Shown: one piece after another, positions 54,532-62,292 of the stretch
Layout: each line of letters starts with the position of its first letter
Numbering within the stretch: position 1 is the stretch's first letter
Assembly: GCF_004341035.1 (NCBI RefSeq)
Contig: NZ_SLXK01000018.1
Location: forward strand, 1 to 64,000
Direction: 5' to 3'
Origin: Scopulibacillus darangshiensis
Lineage (GTDB): Bacteria; Bacillota; Bacilli; Bacillales; Sporolactobacillaceae
DNA: 64,000 bases
Position numbers and translations under genes: made by a program
The notes under the pieces: model-generated
The model's database searches: none
The model's input: the letters and a program-made list of their open reading frames with translations, nothing else
Told to the model about the DNA's origin: nothing

Positions 54532-56405
54532 CTATCCGTGAAGCGGAGCAGATCACCATAGATAACCTTATCTGATAATTGCAGTTCATGTAAGGCTTTA
54601 TTCTCTAAAGGTTTACACTGCTTATTCCCTACAACATCGCCGGTTTTTTGTAAATAGCATGTCGAATCCTTCTTAGAATAGATGTATTTACCGGAAATGA
54701 AGCTGCCGTCTCTTTGGATCGTAAAGCTCGGCCGTTCTGGTGAAAAGAGATCAGCGCCGAACGCAATATCATCCTTTGTTTGAATCCCCAATAAATGGAG
54801 TATAGTTGGCTTGACATCAATTTCACCGCTGGTAGTATGCATGACTTTTGCTTGATCTTCCATGCCAGGTATATGAATGAACAGCGGCACACGCTGGAGC
54901 TTAAGATGATGATAGGAATTGATCTCATCAACACCAATAACCTTTGCCATTGCCTCATTATGATTTTCGGAAATGCCGTAATGATCGCCGTAAAGGACAA
55001 TCACTGAATTCTTATAAAGATCGCTTTCCTTTAATTTTTCAAAGAAGATCCGCAATGCCTCATCCTCATACCGTGCCGTTTGGAAATACCGGTTAACAAC
55101 ATTATCTTCAGTGTTAGCGGGTTCAATCATTTCATCTTCAGGATCAAGCACGAATGGAAAGTGATTGGACAATGTTATAAATTTTGCATAAAAAGGCTGC
55201 TGGACTTTTTTCAGGATTGGAACGGCCTGTTTAAAGAACGGAATATCCTTTAACCCATAATTGATTGAGTTATCTTCTGTTATATTAAAATATTTTTCCG
55301 GATAAAATTTGTCATATCCAAGCGTTTTATACATAATGTCCCTGTTCCAAAAACTCTTGTGGTTGCCGTGAAAAGCGACGCTTGTATAGCCATGCTGATC
55401 TAAAATCTCCGGTGTGGCGTGATACTCATTTTGGGCATTCGTCGTATAAACTGCACCCCTTGGTAAAGGGTAGATCGAATTATCAATGAGAAATTCAGCA
55501 TCGGATGTCTTCCCTTGCCCAGTATTATGGTAGAAATTATCGAAATAGAAGCTCTTACTTACGAGGTCATTTAGAAATGGGGTCACTTCCTGACCGTGTA
55601 ATTTGTAATTGATTAAAAAGCTTTGGGTCGATTCAAGTGACACAAGAATAACGTTCTTCCCTTTAGCGGCACCAAAGAATTTATCGCTCGGTTTAACATG
55701 ATTTGCCTTCACATAATTCTTAATACCGTTGATGTCGGAGCTGTCAGCTATCGCCCTTTGGCTTGACGTGCGAATATTGATGACGGCGTCATAGATATGA
55801 TAGTTGTATAGCCCAAGTAACTTTACGAGCTTTGCTCTATCAAATGTTCTCGTAAGAAGATCAGATCTCTGTTCTTCGGCAAGTGTCAAGTTAACAAAAA
55901 AGACAGCAATCCCGGCAGCTATTATACCGACCGCAAACCGTTTTTTAAATTTAAATGAACCTGAACCTGCTTTTTTAAGGACTAAGGCAAGAATAACTAG
56001 AATAATGAAATCTGCCCAATATAAAATGTCTATTGGCTCGGCCAATACTTTGGCACTGCCGCCAAGCTCTCCGAAATTCTTAAACTGCATGAGATCCGGT
56101 ATTGTAATATAATCATCGAAAAAGCGATGGTAAATAATATTAGCGGTTAATATGAAGCTCAAAACAAAATCAATCACAAGCACAGCCACTCTATGTGCCG
56201 GTCCTTTGAAAAAGAGACTGAGTCCAAAGAAGACCAGCGCTGTGCTTATTGGAGTAATTAGCAGAATGAAACCTTGCGTGTCATTTTCTAAATCAGGTTG
56301 AAAAAATATTTTAAATGCAGCGTATGATTTTATCCAAAATAAAATGAGCGCTAATATAAAATAGAAATACTTATTGAAGACAATTTTTTTGATTTGTTCT
56401 TTCAT
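54528..56405 (-). CDS. ltaS: Lipoteichoic acid synthase family protein
   Basis: A 625-residue enzyme with five N-terminal membrane helices and an extracellular sulfatase-like domain. Its metal and catalytic residues match LtaS: Glu258 (SLESTQSF), Thr300 (GQGKTSD) and Asp474-His475 (YGDHYGIS). LtaS polymerises glycerol phosphate from phosphatidylglycerol onto the lipid anchor. B. subtilis has four paralogues, so this could be a YfnI, YqgS or YvgJ-type; I cannot tell which. AAAGGAGG lies before the ATG. Confidence 0.9.
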   Translation of the reverse strand: MKEQIKKIVFNKYFYFILALILFWIKSYAAFKIFFQPDLENDTQGFILLITPISTALVFFGLSLFFKGPAHRVAVLVIDFVLSFILTANIIYHRFFDDYITIPDLMQFKNFGELGGSAKVLAEPIDILYWADFIILVILALVLKKAGSGSFKFKKRFAVGIIAAGIAVFFVNLTLAEEQRSDLLTRTFDRAKLVKLLGLYNYHIYDAVINIRTSSQRAIADSSDINGIKNYVKANHVKPSDKFFGAAKGKNVILVSLESTQSFLINYKLHGQEVTPFLNDLVSKSFYFDNFYHNTGQGKTSDAEFLIDNSIYPLPRGAVYTTNAQNEYHATPEILDQHGYTSVAFHGNHKSFWNRDIMYKTLGYDKFYPEKYFNITEDNSINYGLKDIPFFKQAVPILKKVQQPFYAKFITLSNHFPFVLDPEDEMIEPANTEDNVVNRYFQTARYEDEALRIFFEKLKESDLYKNSVIVLYGDHYGISENHNEAMAKVIGVDEINSYHHLKLQRVPLFIHIPGMEDQAKVMHTTSGEIDVKPTILHLLGIQTKDDIAFGADLFSPERPSFTIQRDGSFISGKYIYSKKDSTCYLQKTGDVVGNKQCKPLENKALHELQLSDKVIYGDLLRFTDR

Positions 56406-56631
56406 TAAAGAGTATCCTCCTTTGCAAATCTACCGGGACTCTTTACAGACATGCTTAAAAGCCACACAAGATATATTACATGTTGGTTACATTTATGTAA
56501 AGAAGAGATGTCAACGGCTTATTGTGAAGTGAAACGATTATGCTTTAAAATCCCTGCCATGATGCCTTATCAAGGAATGTTTTAAGACTTTCAGCTTATT
56601 TTTTCGCTGGTGAATGCGACATTTAAAGGTT
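56406..56631. other. Intergenic region, nothing recognised
   Basis: Upstream of the ltaS-like gene. It presumably carries the ltaS-like promoter on the minus strand. No gene or clear hairpin with a T-run was seen. Confidence 0.4.
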
Positions 56632-56659
56632 TTGAACACTTCATAAGAGTAAATATATT
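56632..56659 (+). promoter_or_regulatory. Promoter of short transcript
   Basis: TTGAAC (56632-56637), a 16-bp spacer and TATATT (56654-56659), about 40 bp before a small ORF. Confidence 0.4.
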
Positions 56660-56700
56660 AAGTAAGTTGTTTAATATAACATAATGGAGGTTTTGCATTG

Positions 56701-56772
56701 ATGGAGGCTACGCAGCTCAATAAATGGTATATGACTGACGGCTTAGAGGAGCCGTCAGTTTTCTTTAGTTAA
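56701..56772 (+). CDS. Possible 23-residue peptide overlapping a terminator
   Basis: After AATGGAGG, a TTGATG start gives MEATQLNKWYMTDGL..., and the coding sequence itself contains the terminator ACTGACGGC/GCCGTCAGT with TTTTCTTT (56734-56766). The stop codon falls in repeat copy 6. The unit therefore looks like a transcript of about 100 nt: either a small RNA or a truncated peptide unit. Confidence 0.35.
   Translation: MEATQLNKWYMTDGLEEPSVFFS
56734..56766 (+). terminator. Intrinsic terminator
   Basis: ACTGACGGC (56734-56742) and GCCGTCAGT (56751-56759) followed by TTTTCTTT, directly before repeat copy 6. Confidence 0.82.
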
Positions 56773-56915
56773 TCAGAAAGTATATGTGCTCCTCCACTTC
56801 GCTTCGTCGCAAGGCAACGTAGACGAAGTGGCAGGCAGTAGCCTTTCTGACGCACATAAGTGCAACTACGCCTCTGTCTTCGCCAAAGGCTTGCCAATCG
56901 GCAAGTTTTCTTTAT
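56767..56915 (+). repeat. Interspersed modular repeat, copy 6 (A-B-C-E)
   Basis: Module D is missing. Module B forms a perfect CCACTTCG/CGAAGTGG stem. The terminal stem reads CTTGCC/GGCAAG where others read CTCGCC/GGCGAG: C to T at 56892 is matched by G to A at 56903. It lies between the short transcript and the sigma-factor region. Confidence 0.88.
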
Positions 56916-56991
56916 TGTTCTTTACATATAAAAACTATAGAATAAAGGCATTGGAATCTTTTATTGGACTGATTTAAGGGAGGCAGAAACG

Positions 56992-57222
56992 ATGAATCAA
57001 AAACTTGTCAGCATGTTGTTAATTGGAGGATCAATCTTAACGCTGGCTGTTGTCTTAATGCTGGCACATGTTGCTTCCTCTATAAAAGAAGCAGCATGGT
57101 TTGCAAAATCCGGAGGATCGATTTCTTATGAAAATGCTTTACACGAAACACCTTTTGCTGTCTATATCTTAATTTTGATTGTGTTGGTATTGGGTGTTTT
57201 ACTTGTTTTTCAAAAAAAGTGA
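56992..57222 (+). CDS. Small two-helix membrane protein upstream of the ECF operon
   Basis: A 76-residue protein with two hydrophobic helices (MLLIGGSILTLAVVLMLAHV and VYILILIVLVLGVLLVF) and a short polar loop (ASSIKEAAWFAKSGG). I do not recognise it. GGGAGGCAG lies upstream. Its stop codon overlaps the -35 element of the ECF-type promoter for the sigma gene, so it may belong to the same functional group. Confidence 0.6.
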   Translation: MNQKLVSMLLIGGSILTLAVVLMLAHVASSIKEAAWFAKSGGSISYENALHETPFAVYILILIVLVLGVLLVFQKK

Positions 57223-57247
57223 TCCAATAATAAATATTTTCCGTTAG
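57220..57247 (+). promoter_or_regulatory. Candidate ECF-type promoter of the sigma operon
   Basis: TGATCC (57220-57225), a 16-bp spacer and CGTTAG (57242-57247), preceded by an A-tract. The same arrangement stands before the surface-protein gene at 58888. Confidence 0.6.
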
Positions 57248-57283
57248 CTAATTGAGAGCATGTTACGATCAGTCTAACGGAAA
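57238..57283. repeat. Inverted repeat overlapping the ECF -10
   Basis: TTTCCGTTAG (57238-57247) and CTAACGGAAA (57274-57283) are perfect 10-bp arms 26 bp apart. The left arm contains the -10 hexamer and the right arm lies just before the ribosome site, so it is a DNA-level dyad rather than an mRNA hairpin. Confidence 0.55.
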
Positions 57284-57297
57284 CAAAGGAGTTTACT

Positions 57298-57858
57298 ATG
57301 AATTTGCAGACTGATGTCAAACTGTATTTTGAGTTAAGACAACACGATCAATCTGCACTAGAGGCCATTTATGATCGCTACGAAAAATTGCTCTATTCTT
57401 TTGCTTATCGTATGACACAAAACACGGGTTTAGCAGAGGATGTGGTGCAGGAGGTTTTTATGAAGCTCTGGCACGGCAAAAGTGAATACGATCAAACAAA
57501 GGGAAAGTTTTCTTCATGGCTTCTAACGATTACGCGATATACTGCGATTGATCATATTCGCAAACTCAAACAGGAAGATGCCTTCGAACTTGATGAACGC
57601 GATGCCCTTCAATCTGAAGAGCCTAGTGTTGAAGATGAAATTACATGGAAAGAGGAAAAAGAGACGATACGCCGTTCTATTCATACACTAAGTAAAGATC
57701 AACAAGAAATGATTCATTTATTTTATTATAAAGGCTACTCACAAAAACAAATTTCTGAGTCGTGTGATATACCGCTCGGGACGGTAAAAGGACGCATAAG
57801 GCTAGCATTAAAGCATTTAAAAAAACGGCTTGATGATGAAAGGGGGGTTAGGCTGTGA
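57298..57858 (+). CDS. ECF-type RNA polymerase sigma factor
   Basis: A 186-residue sigma-70 group 4 factor. Region 2 has FAYRMTQNTGLAEDVVQEVFMKLW, followed by a variable linker rich in acidic residues, and region 4 has YKGYSQKQISESCDIPLGTVKGRIRLAL for -35 recognition. Length is typical for ECF factors. AAAGGAG precedes the ATG. It overlaps the anti-sigma gene by four bases, indicating coupling. Confidence 0.9.
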   Translation: MNLQTDVKLYFELRQHDQSALEAIYDRYEKLLYSFAYRMTQNTGLAEDVVQEVFMKLWHGKSEYDQTKGKFSSWLLTITRYTAIDHIRKLKQEDAFELDERDALQSEEPSVEDEITWKEEKETIRRSIHTLSKDQQEMIHLFYYKGYSQKQISESCDIPLGTVKGRIRLALKHLKKRLDDERGVRL

Positions 57859-58622
57859 GTTCCGAAAAATGTTCACTTCTTATCGATTATTTTAACGGTG
57901 CATTGAGACGGGAAGACAAAGAAGCGTTCGAGCGCCATTTGGAAACGTGTTATTCTTGCCAGGATGAATTGGAGGAACTCGAAATCCTAACAGCGGATCT
58001 TCCTTATTTATCTGAATCGGTCACACCGCCTGACAACATGAAAAAGCGAATCCTATCGAATGTAACTGGCACAGTGCCTGAGAAAGAAACGGCCCAGCCG
58101 CGGGTTACTGAACAAAAGAAACAACTTGATATAGGGCGGATCCCAAGAAAAAGAAAGAATGGCGTCAATCCATGGACGATTGGACTTGCCGCATGTCTCG
58201 CACTTTCTCTTATTGGAAATATTTACACAGTAAGCGAGAATGCTTTTCAAAACAACGCCAACCAGCCATCTAATCAGAAGGTCGCTAAAGTGTTGTTTAA
58301 CATTCCGCTTGGTGCAACCCAAAGCGATGCGCAAAAGATGAGAGCATCGGCTGCCATGGTTAAGAGCAATAAGGATGTCACATTATTCATTCAGGCTCAG
58401 GACCTTAAGCCAACTAAAGGTAATCAGGTTTATCAGGTTTGGCTGATTAACGATGGAAAGCCGGTGCCAGCGGGCTCTTTCAAACCAAATCAAAATGGGT
58501 CCGGAACGGTGTCCTATAATATGAAGCAAGGGAAACAATGGGATGCTGTAGCGATCAGCTTAGAATCTGCCCCGAATCATAAGCAGCCAAAAGGCACCAT
58601 CTATATGCAAGGCAAATTATAA
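57855..58622 (+). CDS. RskA-like anti-sigma factor with zinc-finger domain
   Basis: A 255-residue single-pass membrane protein. The cytosolic N-terminus has the zinc anti-sigma pattern His28-x3-Cys32-x2-Cys35 (FERHLETCYSCQ). A transmembrane helix lies near 106-122 (GLAACLALSLIGN). The extracytoplasmic C-terminus (VYQVWLINDGKPVPAGSF, near the end) matches the anti-sigma-K RskA domain. It would hold the ECF factor until an outside signal triggers proteolysis. The start is GTG 57855, overlapping the sigma gene stop. Confidence 0.88.
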   Translation: MSSEKCSLLIDYFNGALRREDKEAFERHLETCYSCQDELEELEILTADLPYLSESVTPPDNMKKRILSNVTGTVPEKETAQPRVTEQKKQLDIGRIPRKRKNGVNPWTIGLAACLALSLIGNIYTVSENAFQNNANQPSNQKVAKVLFNIPLGATQSDAQKMRASAAMVKSNKDVTLFIQAQDLKPTKGNQVYQVWLINDGKPVPAGSFKPNQNGSGTVSYNMKQGKQWDAVAISLESAPNHKQPKGTIYMQGKL

Positions 58623-58635
58623 TAGAATGAATTCC

Positions 58636-58667
58636 AAATCAGAGGAGAAACTTCCTCTGATTTTTTT
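58636..58667 (+). terminator. Intrinsic terminator after anti-sigma gene
   Basis: AAATCAGAGGA and TCCTCTGATTT followed by T-run, abutting repeat copy 7. Confidence 0.88.
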
Positions 58668-58807
58668 GGTTAATCACCAGAAAGTATATGTGCTCCTCCA
58701 CTTCGCTTCGTCGCAAGGCAACGTAGACGAGGTGGCAGGCAGTAGCCTTTCTGACGCACATAAGTGCACTGGCTAAAGACGCAACATCAATCGGCGAGTT
58801 TTCTTTA
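58668..58807 (+). repeat. Interspersed modular repeat, copy 7 (A-B-C, fused D/E)
   Basis: Modules A to C are present with two extra bases in A (TAATCACCAGAAAG). D is cut at GCAACATC and joined straight to AATCGGCGAGTTTTCTTTA of E, so the terminal stem's 5' arm is lost. It separates the sigma operon from the surface-protein operon. Confidence 0.85.
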
Positions 58808-58887
58808 TGAAAAAAACTCTTCCATGACAGCGTTTCAGAGCTATCTTTGAAAAAAATCAAAAAATATGAAACTTTTATTAAAAAAAG

Positions 58888-58915
58888 TGATCCATATGCG
58901 GATCCGGTTCGATAG
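58888..58915 (+). promoter_or_regulatory. Candidate ECF-type promoter of surface protein-sortase operon
   Basis: TGATCC (58888-58893), 16-bp spacer, CGATAG (58910-58915), preceded by an A-tract identical to that before the sigma-operon promoter (shared 15-mer ending GTGATCCA). Confidence 0.6.
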
Positions 58916-58950
58916 CTGAGTGATAAAACAAACAAGGGAGAGGTTTTACA

Positions 58951-60297
58951 ATGAATTTTAAAAAATCACTGTTAGTCGTACCGATGAGTATGTCTCTACT
59001 TATTCCAACAGCGGGCTTGGCAAATGCACAATCTAGTCAAACTGGAAAGCCGACAGTTTCCACACCAGCTTCAGAGCTTAGATCAACGCTTGATAAAGAC
59101 TTAAGTGAGCACGCTTTTCTTGCTGTTGAAGCGATGCGCCGCGGTGCTGAAGGTGCAAAAGATTTCCAAGCTGCGGTCAACGAATTAAAAAATAACACAG
59201 ATGACTTAACGAAGGATATTGCATCTGTCTATGGCAAAGATGCCGGGGACGCATTCAAAAAAATGTGGTCAGCACATATTGGCTACTTTGTTGATTATGT
59301 TAAGGCAACAGGAGCCAAAGACGAAGGTGCTAAGAAAAAAGCTCTAAGTGAGCTTGACGACTATAGCAAAGACTTTGCCGCTTTTCTATCAAAGGCAACC
59401 GGCGGTAAAGTCGTTGCATCTGATGCGACAAAAGGCCTGCAAAGTCATATTCATGATCTGATCGGCGCATTCGATGCTTACGTGGCCGGAGACTATGACA
59501 AAGCATATAACATGGAAAGAGATGCCATCCATCACATGTACATGGTTAGTAAATCACTGTCATCCGCGATTACGAGTCAAATGCCTGATAAATTTGATAA
59601 TACTAAGGCAGTCACACCAGCAGCTGACTTGCGTTCAAACCTTAACTACTTGCTGGCTGAGCACGCTGGGCTTGCGACACAGGCTATGCAGAATGGAATC
59701 GATGGGGCAAAAGATTTCCAAGCTTCGGCTCAAGCATTAGCGGAAAACACTGATGATCTATCAAAAGCCATCGCATCAGTATATGGTGATGAAGCAGGCA
59801 AGAAATTCAAAGAGATGTGGTCAGCCCATATCGGCAATTTTGTAGATTATGTGAAAGCTACCGGTGCAAAAGATGAAAACAAAAAACAAGCAGCAAAAGA
59901 CGCCTTGAATGAATACAGCAAGAACTTCGCTAACTTTATCGCTACGGCAACAGACGGCAATACCCCATCTGATGCTGTCCAAAAAGGCTTGCAAGAACAT
60001 ATTTCTCAGCTTATCACAGCGTTTGACGACTATGCAGCTAAAGATTACGATAAAGCTTGGGATAAAATTGACATGGCCTATGACCATATGTTTATGTCAT
60101 CTAAAGGGATAGCGGGCGGCATCGTTATGCAAAATCCAGATAAGTTCATGATGAAGGGTATGCCTTCAGATATGCCGAAAACAGGTCTTGGCGGTTCACA
60201 GCAAACAGATTACTTTGAGTGGTTCCTTCTTGCTCTCGTTGCATTAGCTGCAGGAACAGCATTTTACGCAACACAAAGAGGCAGCAAACAGCAATAA
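58951..60297 (+). CDS. Sortase-anchored surface protein with duplicated His-containing helical domain
   Basis: A 448-residue secreted protein. Signal peptide residues 1-27, then two homologous helical domains of about 175 residues (39-215 and 223-399), each with conserved SEH/AEH, WSAHIG, a His before a short helix (SHIHD or EHISQ) and a His near the end (HHMY or DHMF). The C-terminus is a cell-wall sorting signal: MPKTG (408-412), hydrophobic helix (422-439) and RGSKQQ tail. His and acidic residues at matching places suggest a metal-binding four-helix bundle, which is inference. AGGGAGAGG precedes the ATG. A sortase gene follows. Confidence 0.85.
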   Translation: MNFKKSLLVVPMSMSLLIPTAGLANAQSSQTGKPTVSTPASELRSTLDKDLSEHAFLAVEAMRRGAEGAKDFQAAVNELKNNTDDLTKDIASVYGKDAGDAFKKMWSAHIGYFVDYVKATGAKDEGAKKKALSELDDYSKDFAAFLSKATGGKVVASDATKGLQSHIHDLIGAFDAYVAGDYDKAYNMERDAIHHMYMVSKSLSSAITSQMPDKFDNTKAVTPAADLRSNLNYLLAEHAGLATQAMQNGIDGAKDFQASAQALAENTDDLSKAIASVYGDEAGKKFKEMWSAHIGNFVDYVKATGAKDENKKQAAKDALNEYSKNFANFIATATDGNTPSDAVQKGLQEHISQLITAFDDYAAKDYDKAWDKIDMAYDHMFMSSKGIAGGIVMQNPDKFMMKGMPSDMPKTGLGGSQQTDYFEWFLLALVALAAGTAFYATQRGSKQQ

Positions 60298-60354
60298 TAC
60301 CTAAAGGGGGGAGGCACTCCCTCCTTTTCCCTTTGCCAATAGGAGGGGTCAATT

Positions 60355-61038
60355 ATGAAAAAGTGGATCATAGGTGTCGTTGCTGTTCTTGCAGTCATCG
60401 TGATGTATGTTTTTTACCAGCAGCCATTTGGCGGCGGGACGCAAGCTAAGGAAACAGTAAATAATGGGAAGCATATGGTTAAACTTAAACAAGAAAAGCC
60501 GAAAGATTTAAGCATGATCAACAGCCAATATCAAAGTGCGCTAGATAAAGCATCAGCTAATGAAGACAGGAAATTTACTGATCAAAGTTACCAGGGAATC
60601 GTACCAAAAAAAATAATGATTCCTAAGATAAAGGTTGAAGCAAATGTCGAACAGGTTGGTTTGACAAAGGATGGCAAGATGGGGGTACCCGGCGGAACAA
60701 ATAATGTGGCATGGTACAAAAAGGGGGCAAAGCCCGGCGGTATCGGGAATGCTGTGATTGACGGCCATGTCGACAGCTACAGGGGACCAGCTATATTCTT
60801 CCATTTAAAAGACTTGAAGAAAAATGATAAAATCTATATTTTTGGAAAAGACGGCAGAAAATTAACCTATAAGGTGACTAAAATCGAAAGCTATCCAAAC
60901 GGTGAAGCACCGCTAAAAAAAATCTTCGGACCAACGAATAAACAAATGCTTAATTTGATAACATGTACAGGAACGTATCAAGAAGATTTGGAAACCCATG
61001 ATCACCGTTTGGTTGTATATAGTGAACGTGTTTCTTAG
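60355..61038 (+). CDS. Class F-like sortase
   Basis: A 227-residue membrane-anchored transpeptidase: N-terminal helix (about 4-20), then the beta-barrel with catalytic His138 (IDGHVDS), Cys204 (LITCTGTY) and Arg218 (HDHRLVVYS). The WYKKGAKPGGIGNAVIDGHVD layout is typical of class F sortases. It lies 57 bp after the MPKTG protein, so that protein is its likely substrate. TAGGAGG precedes the ATG. Confidence 0.88.
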   Translation: MKKWIIGVVAVLAVIVMYVFYQQPFGGGTQAKETVNNGKHMVKLKQEKPKDLSMINSQYQSALDKASANEDRKFTDQSYQGIVPKKIMIPKIKVEANVEQVGLTKDGKMGVPGGTNNVAWYKKGAKPGGIGNAVIDGHVDSYRGPAIFFHLKDLKKNDKIYIFGKDGRKLTYKVTKIESYPNGEAPLKKIFGPTNKQMLNLITCTGTYQEDLETHDHRLVVYSERVS

Positions 61039-61049
61039 GTGAAAATAAT

Positions 61050-61082
61050 AAAGAGTCCTCATGGCATTCATGAGGGCTCTTT
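61050..61082. terminator. Intrinsic terminator
   Basis: AAAGAG-CCTCATG pairs with CATGAGG-CTCTTT between the sortase gene and convergent yeiH-like gene. Confidence 0.8.
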
Positions 61083-61094
61083 AACATTTTTGGG

Positions 61095-62159
61095 TTAAGC
61101 TATAAAAAATGCACAAATCGATAGAATGACGGAAGTGATCGTCATAGCGAGAAGCGGGCGCATCGCACGGCTGCGCAGATCCTTGAAACTGACATTTAAT
61201 CCGAGACCAACCATTGCCATTGTTAAAATAAATGTTGTTAAGCTCGAGATATTATCCATAACTCCTTGTGAAATGGTAATCGAATGGCCGATGACATAGC
61301 TGCCGATCAAACTCATGATGATAAAACCAATTAAGAACCAAGGGAATTCGACTTTACCTTGACCCTCTGCTTTGCCTTTTCGCTTCATCCAATATACGAG
61401 GATAAAGCTAAGGGGGACAAGCAAAAATACCCTGCCAAGCTTAGCTAATAGTGCAATTGCCAGACCATCGGGTCCCGCCGGAGCTCCAGCAAGCGCGACA
61501 TGGGCGATCTCATGCAAACTCGTACCGGACCATATGCCGTAATCGATGGCGGACAAAGGCAGAAAAGGTCGTAAAATCGTATAGGCCACCGCGAAAATCG
61601 TACCCATTAGAGCGATGATGCCAGCACCGATCGCCGTATCCTCTTCCTTGGATTTGACAATAGAAGAGACTGTTGCAATCGCTGAAGCTCCGCAAACCCC
61701 AGTCCCAACACCAAGCAGGAAGGATAAGGACATATCCGCTTTAAACCACTTAGCAATCAGCATCATGACACCGATCGAAAAGATAATGACACCAGCGTCG
61801 CGGGCGAGTAAACCAAGACCATCGTGAAAAATAACATCAATATTGAGCTTTAGACCAAACAGGACAATCGCATAACGCAAAAGTTTTTTCGCTGAAAATT
61901 GAATGCCTTGACGGATTGCCTCCGGATAACCGAAGATTTGCCGATAAATGACAGCAATGATAATAGAACAAGCCATTGGGCCGACCTGACTAAATCCCGG
62001 AACCTTGGCAAGCCAAAAACCTATGAAAGCAATGATGAATGTAAAACCTACCCCGTAAAGCCACAAAACCGCTGGGCTGCCCTTAGGTTTCTTTTGATTT
62101 CCACCGTTTACATGGGCAGTGTCTTTCTGTAAGGCTAACCCTTGATTGTCTCCAGCCAT
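61095..62159 (-). CDS. YeiH/UPF0324-family membrane protein (putative sulfate exporter)
   Basis: A 354-residue protein with about ten helices and the family signatures GVGTGVCGASAIATVSSI, a GTSLHEIAHVALAG segment and AMVGLGLNVSFKDL. The YeiH family is annotated as putative sulfate or sulfur exporters, with little direct evidence. It is divergent from a LysR gene, the usual YeiE-YeiH arrangement. GAGGTGAG precedes the ATG. Confidence 0.85.
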   Translation of the reverse strand: MAGDNQGLALQKDTAHVNGGNQKKPKGSPAVLWLYGVGFTFIIAFIGFWLAKVPGFSQVGPMACSIIIAVIYRQIFGYPEAIRQGIQFSAKKLLRYAIVLFGLKLNIDVIFHDGLGLLARDAGVIIFSIGVMMLIAKWFKADMSLSFLLGVGTGVCGASAIATVSSIVKSKEEDTAIGAGIIALMGTIFAVAYTILRPFLPLSAIDYGIWSGTSLHEIAHVALAGAPAGPDGLAIALLAKLGRVFLLVPLSFILVYWMKRKGKAEGQGKVEFPWFLIGFIIMSLIGSYVIGHSITISQGVMDNISSLTTFILTMAMVGLGLNVSFKDLRSRAMRPLLAMTITSVILSICAFFIA

Positions 62160-62292
62160 AATCTCACCTCAAAAAAAAATTTAATAGAGCGCTCTTTGGT
62201 TTCCTTAATACCAATATAATAAATGTGTTATCATAAAGGAAATATAGATTTTTTATTTCATTCATTAATATTTCTAATGATTGGAGGTCATC

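Noticed and set aside
56786-56977. 63-residue reading frame across repeat copy 6
   Set aside because: It arises from repeat modules B and C; similar frames occur at 42245-42457 in copy 4. No ribosome site or protein family.
19171-58807. Possible CRISPR array from repeated sequence
   Set aside because: The repeats are 3-23 kb apart, vary in length and structure, and have no spacers or Cas genes.
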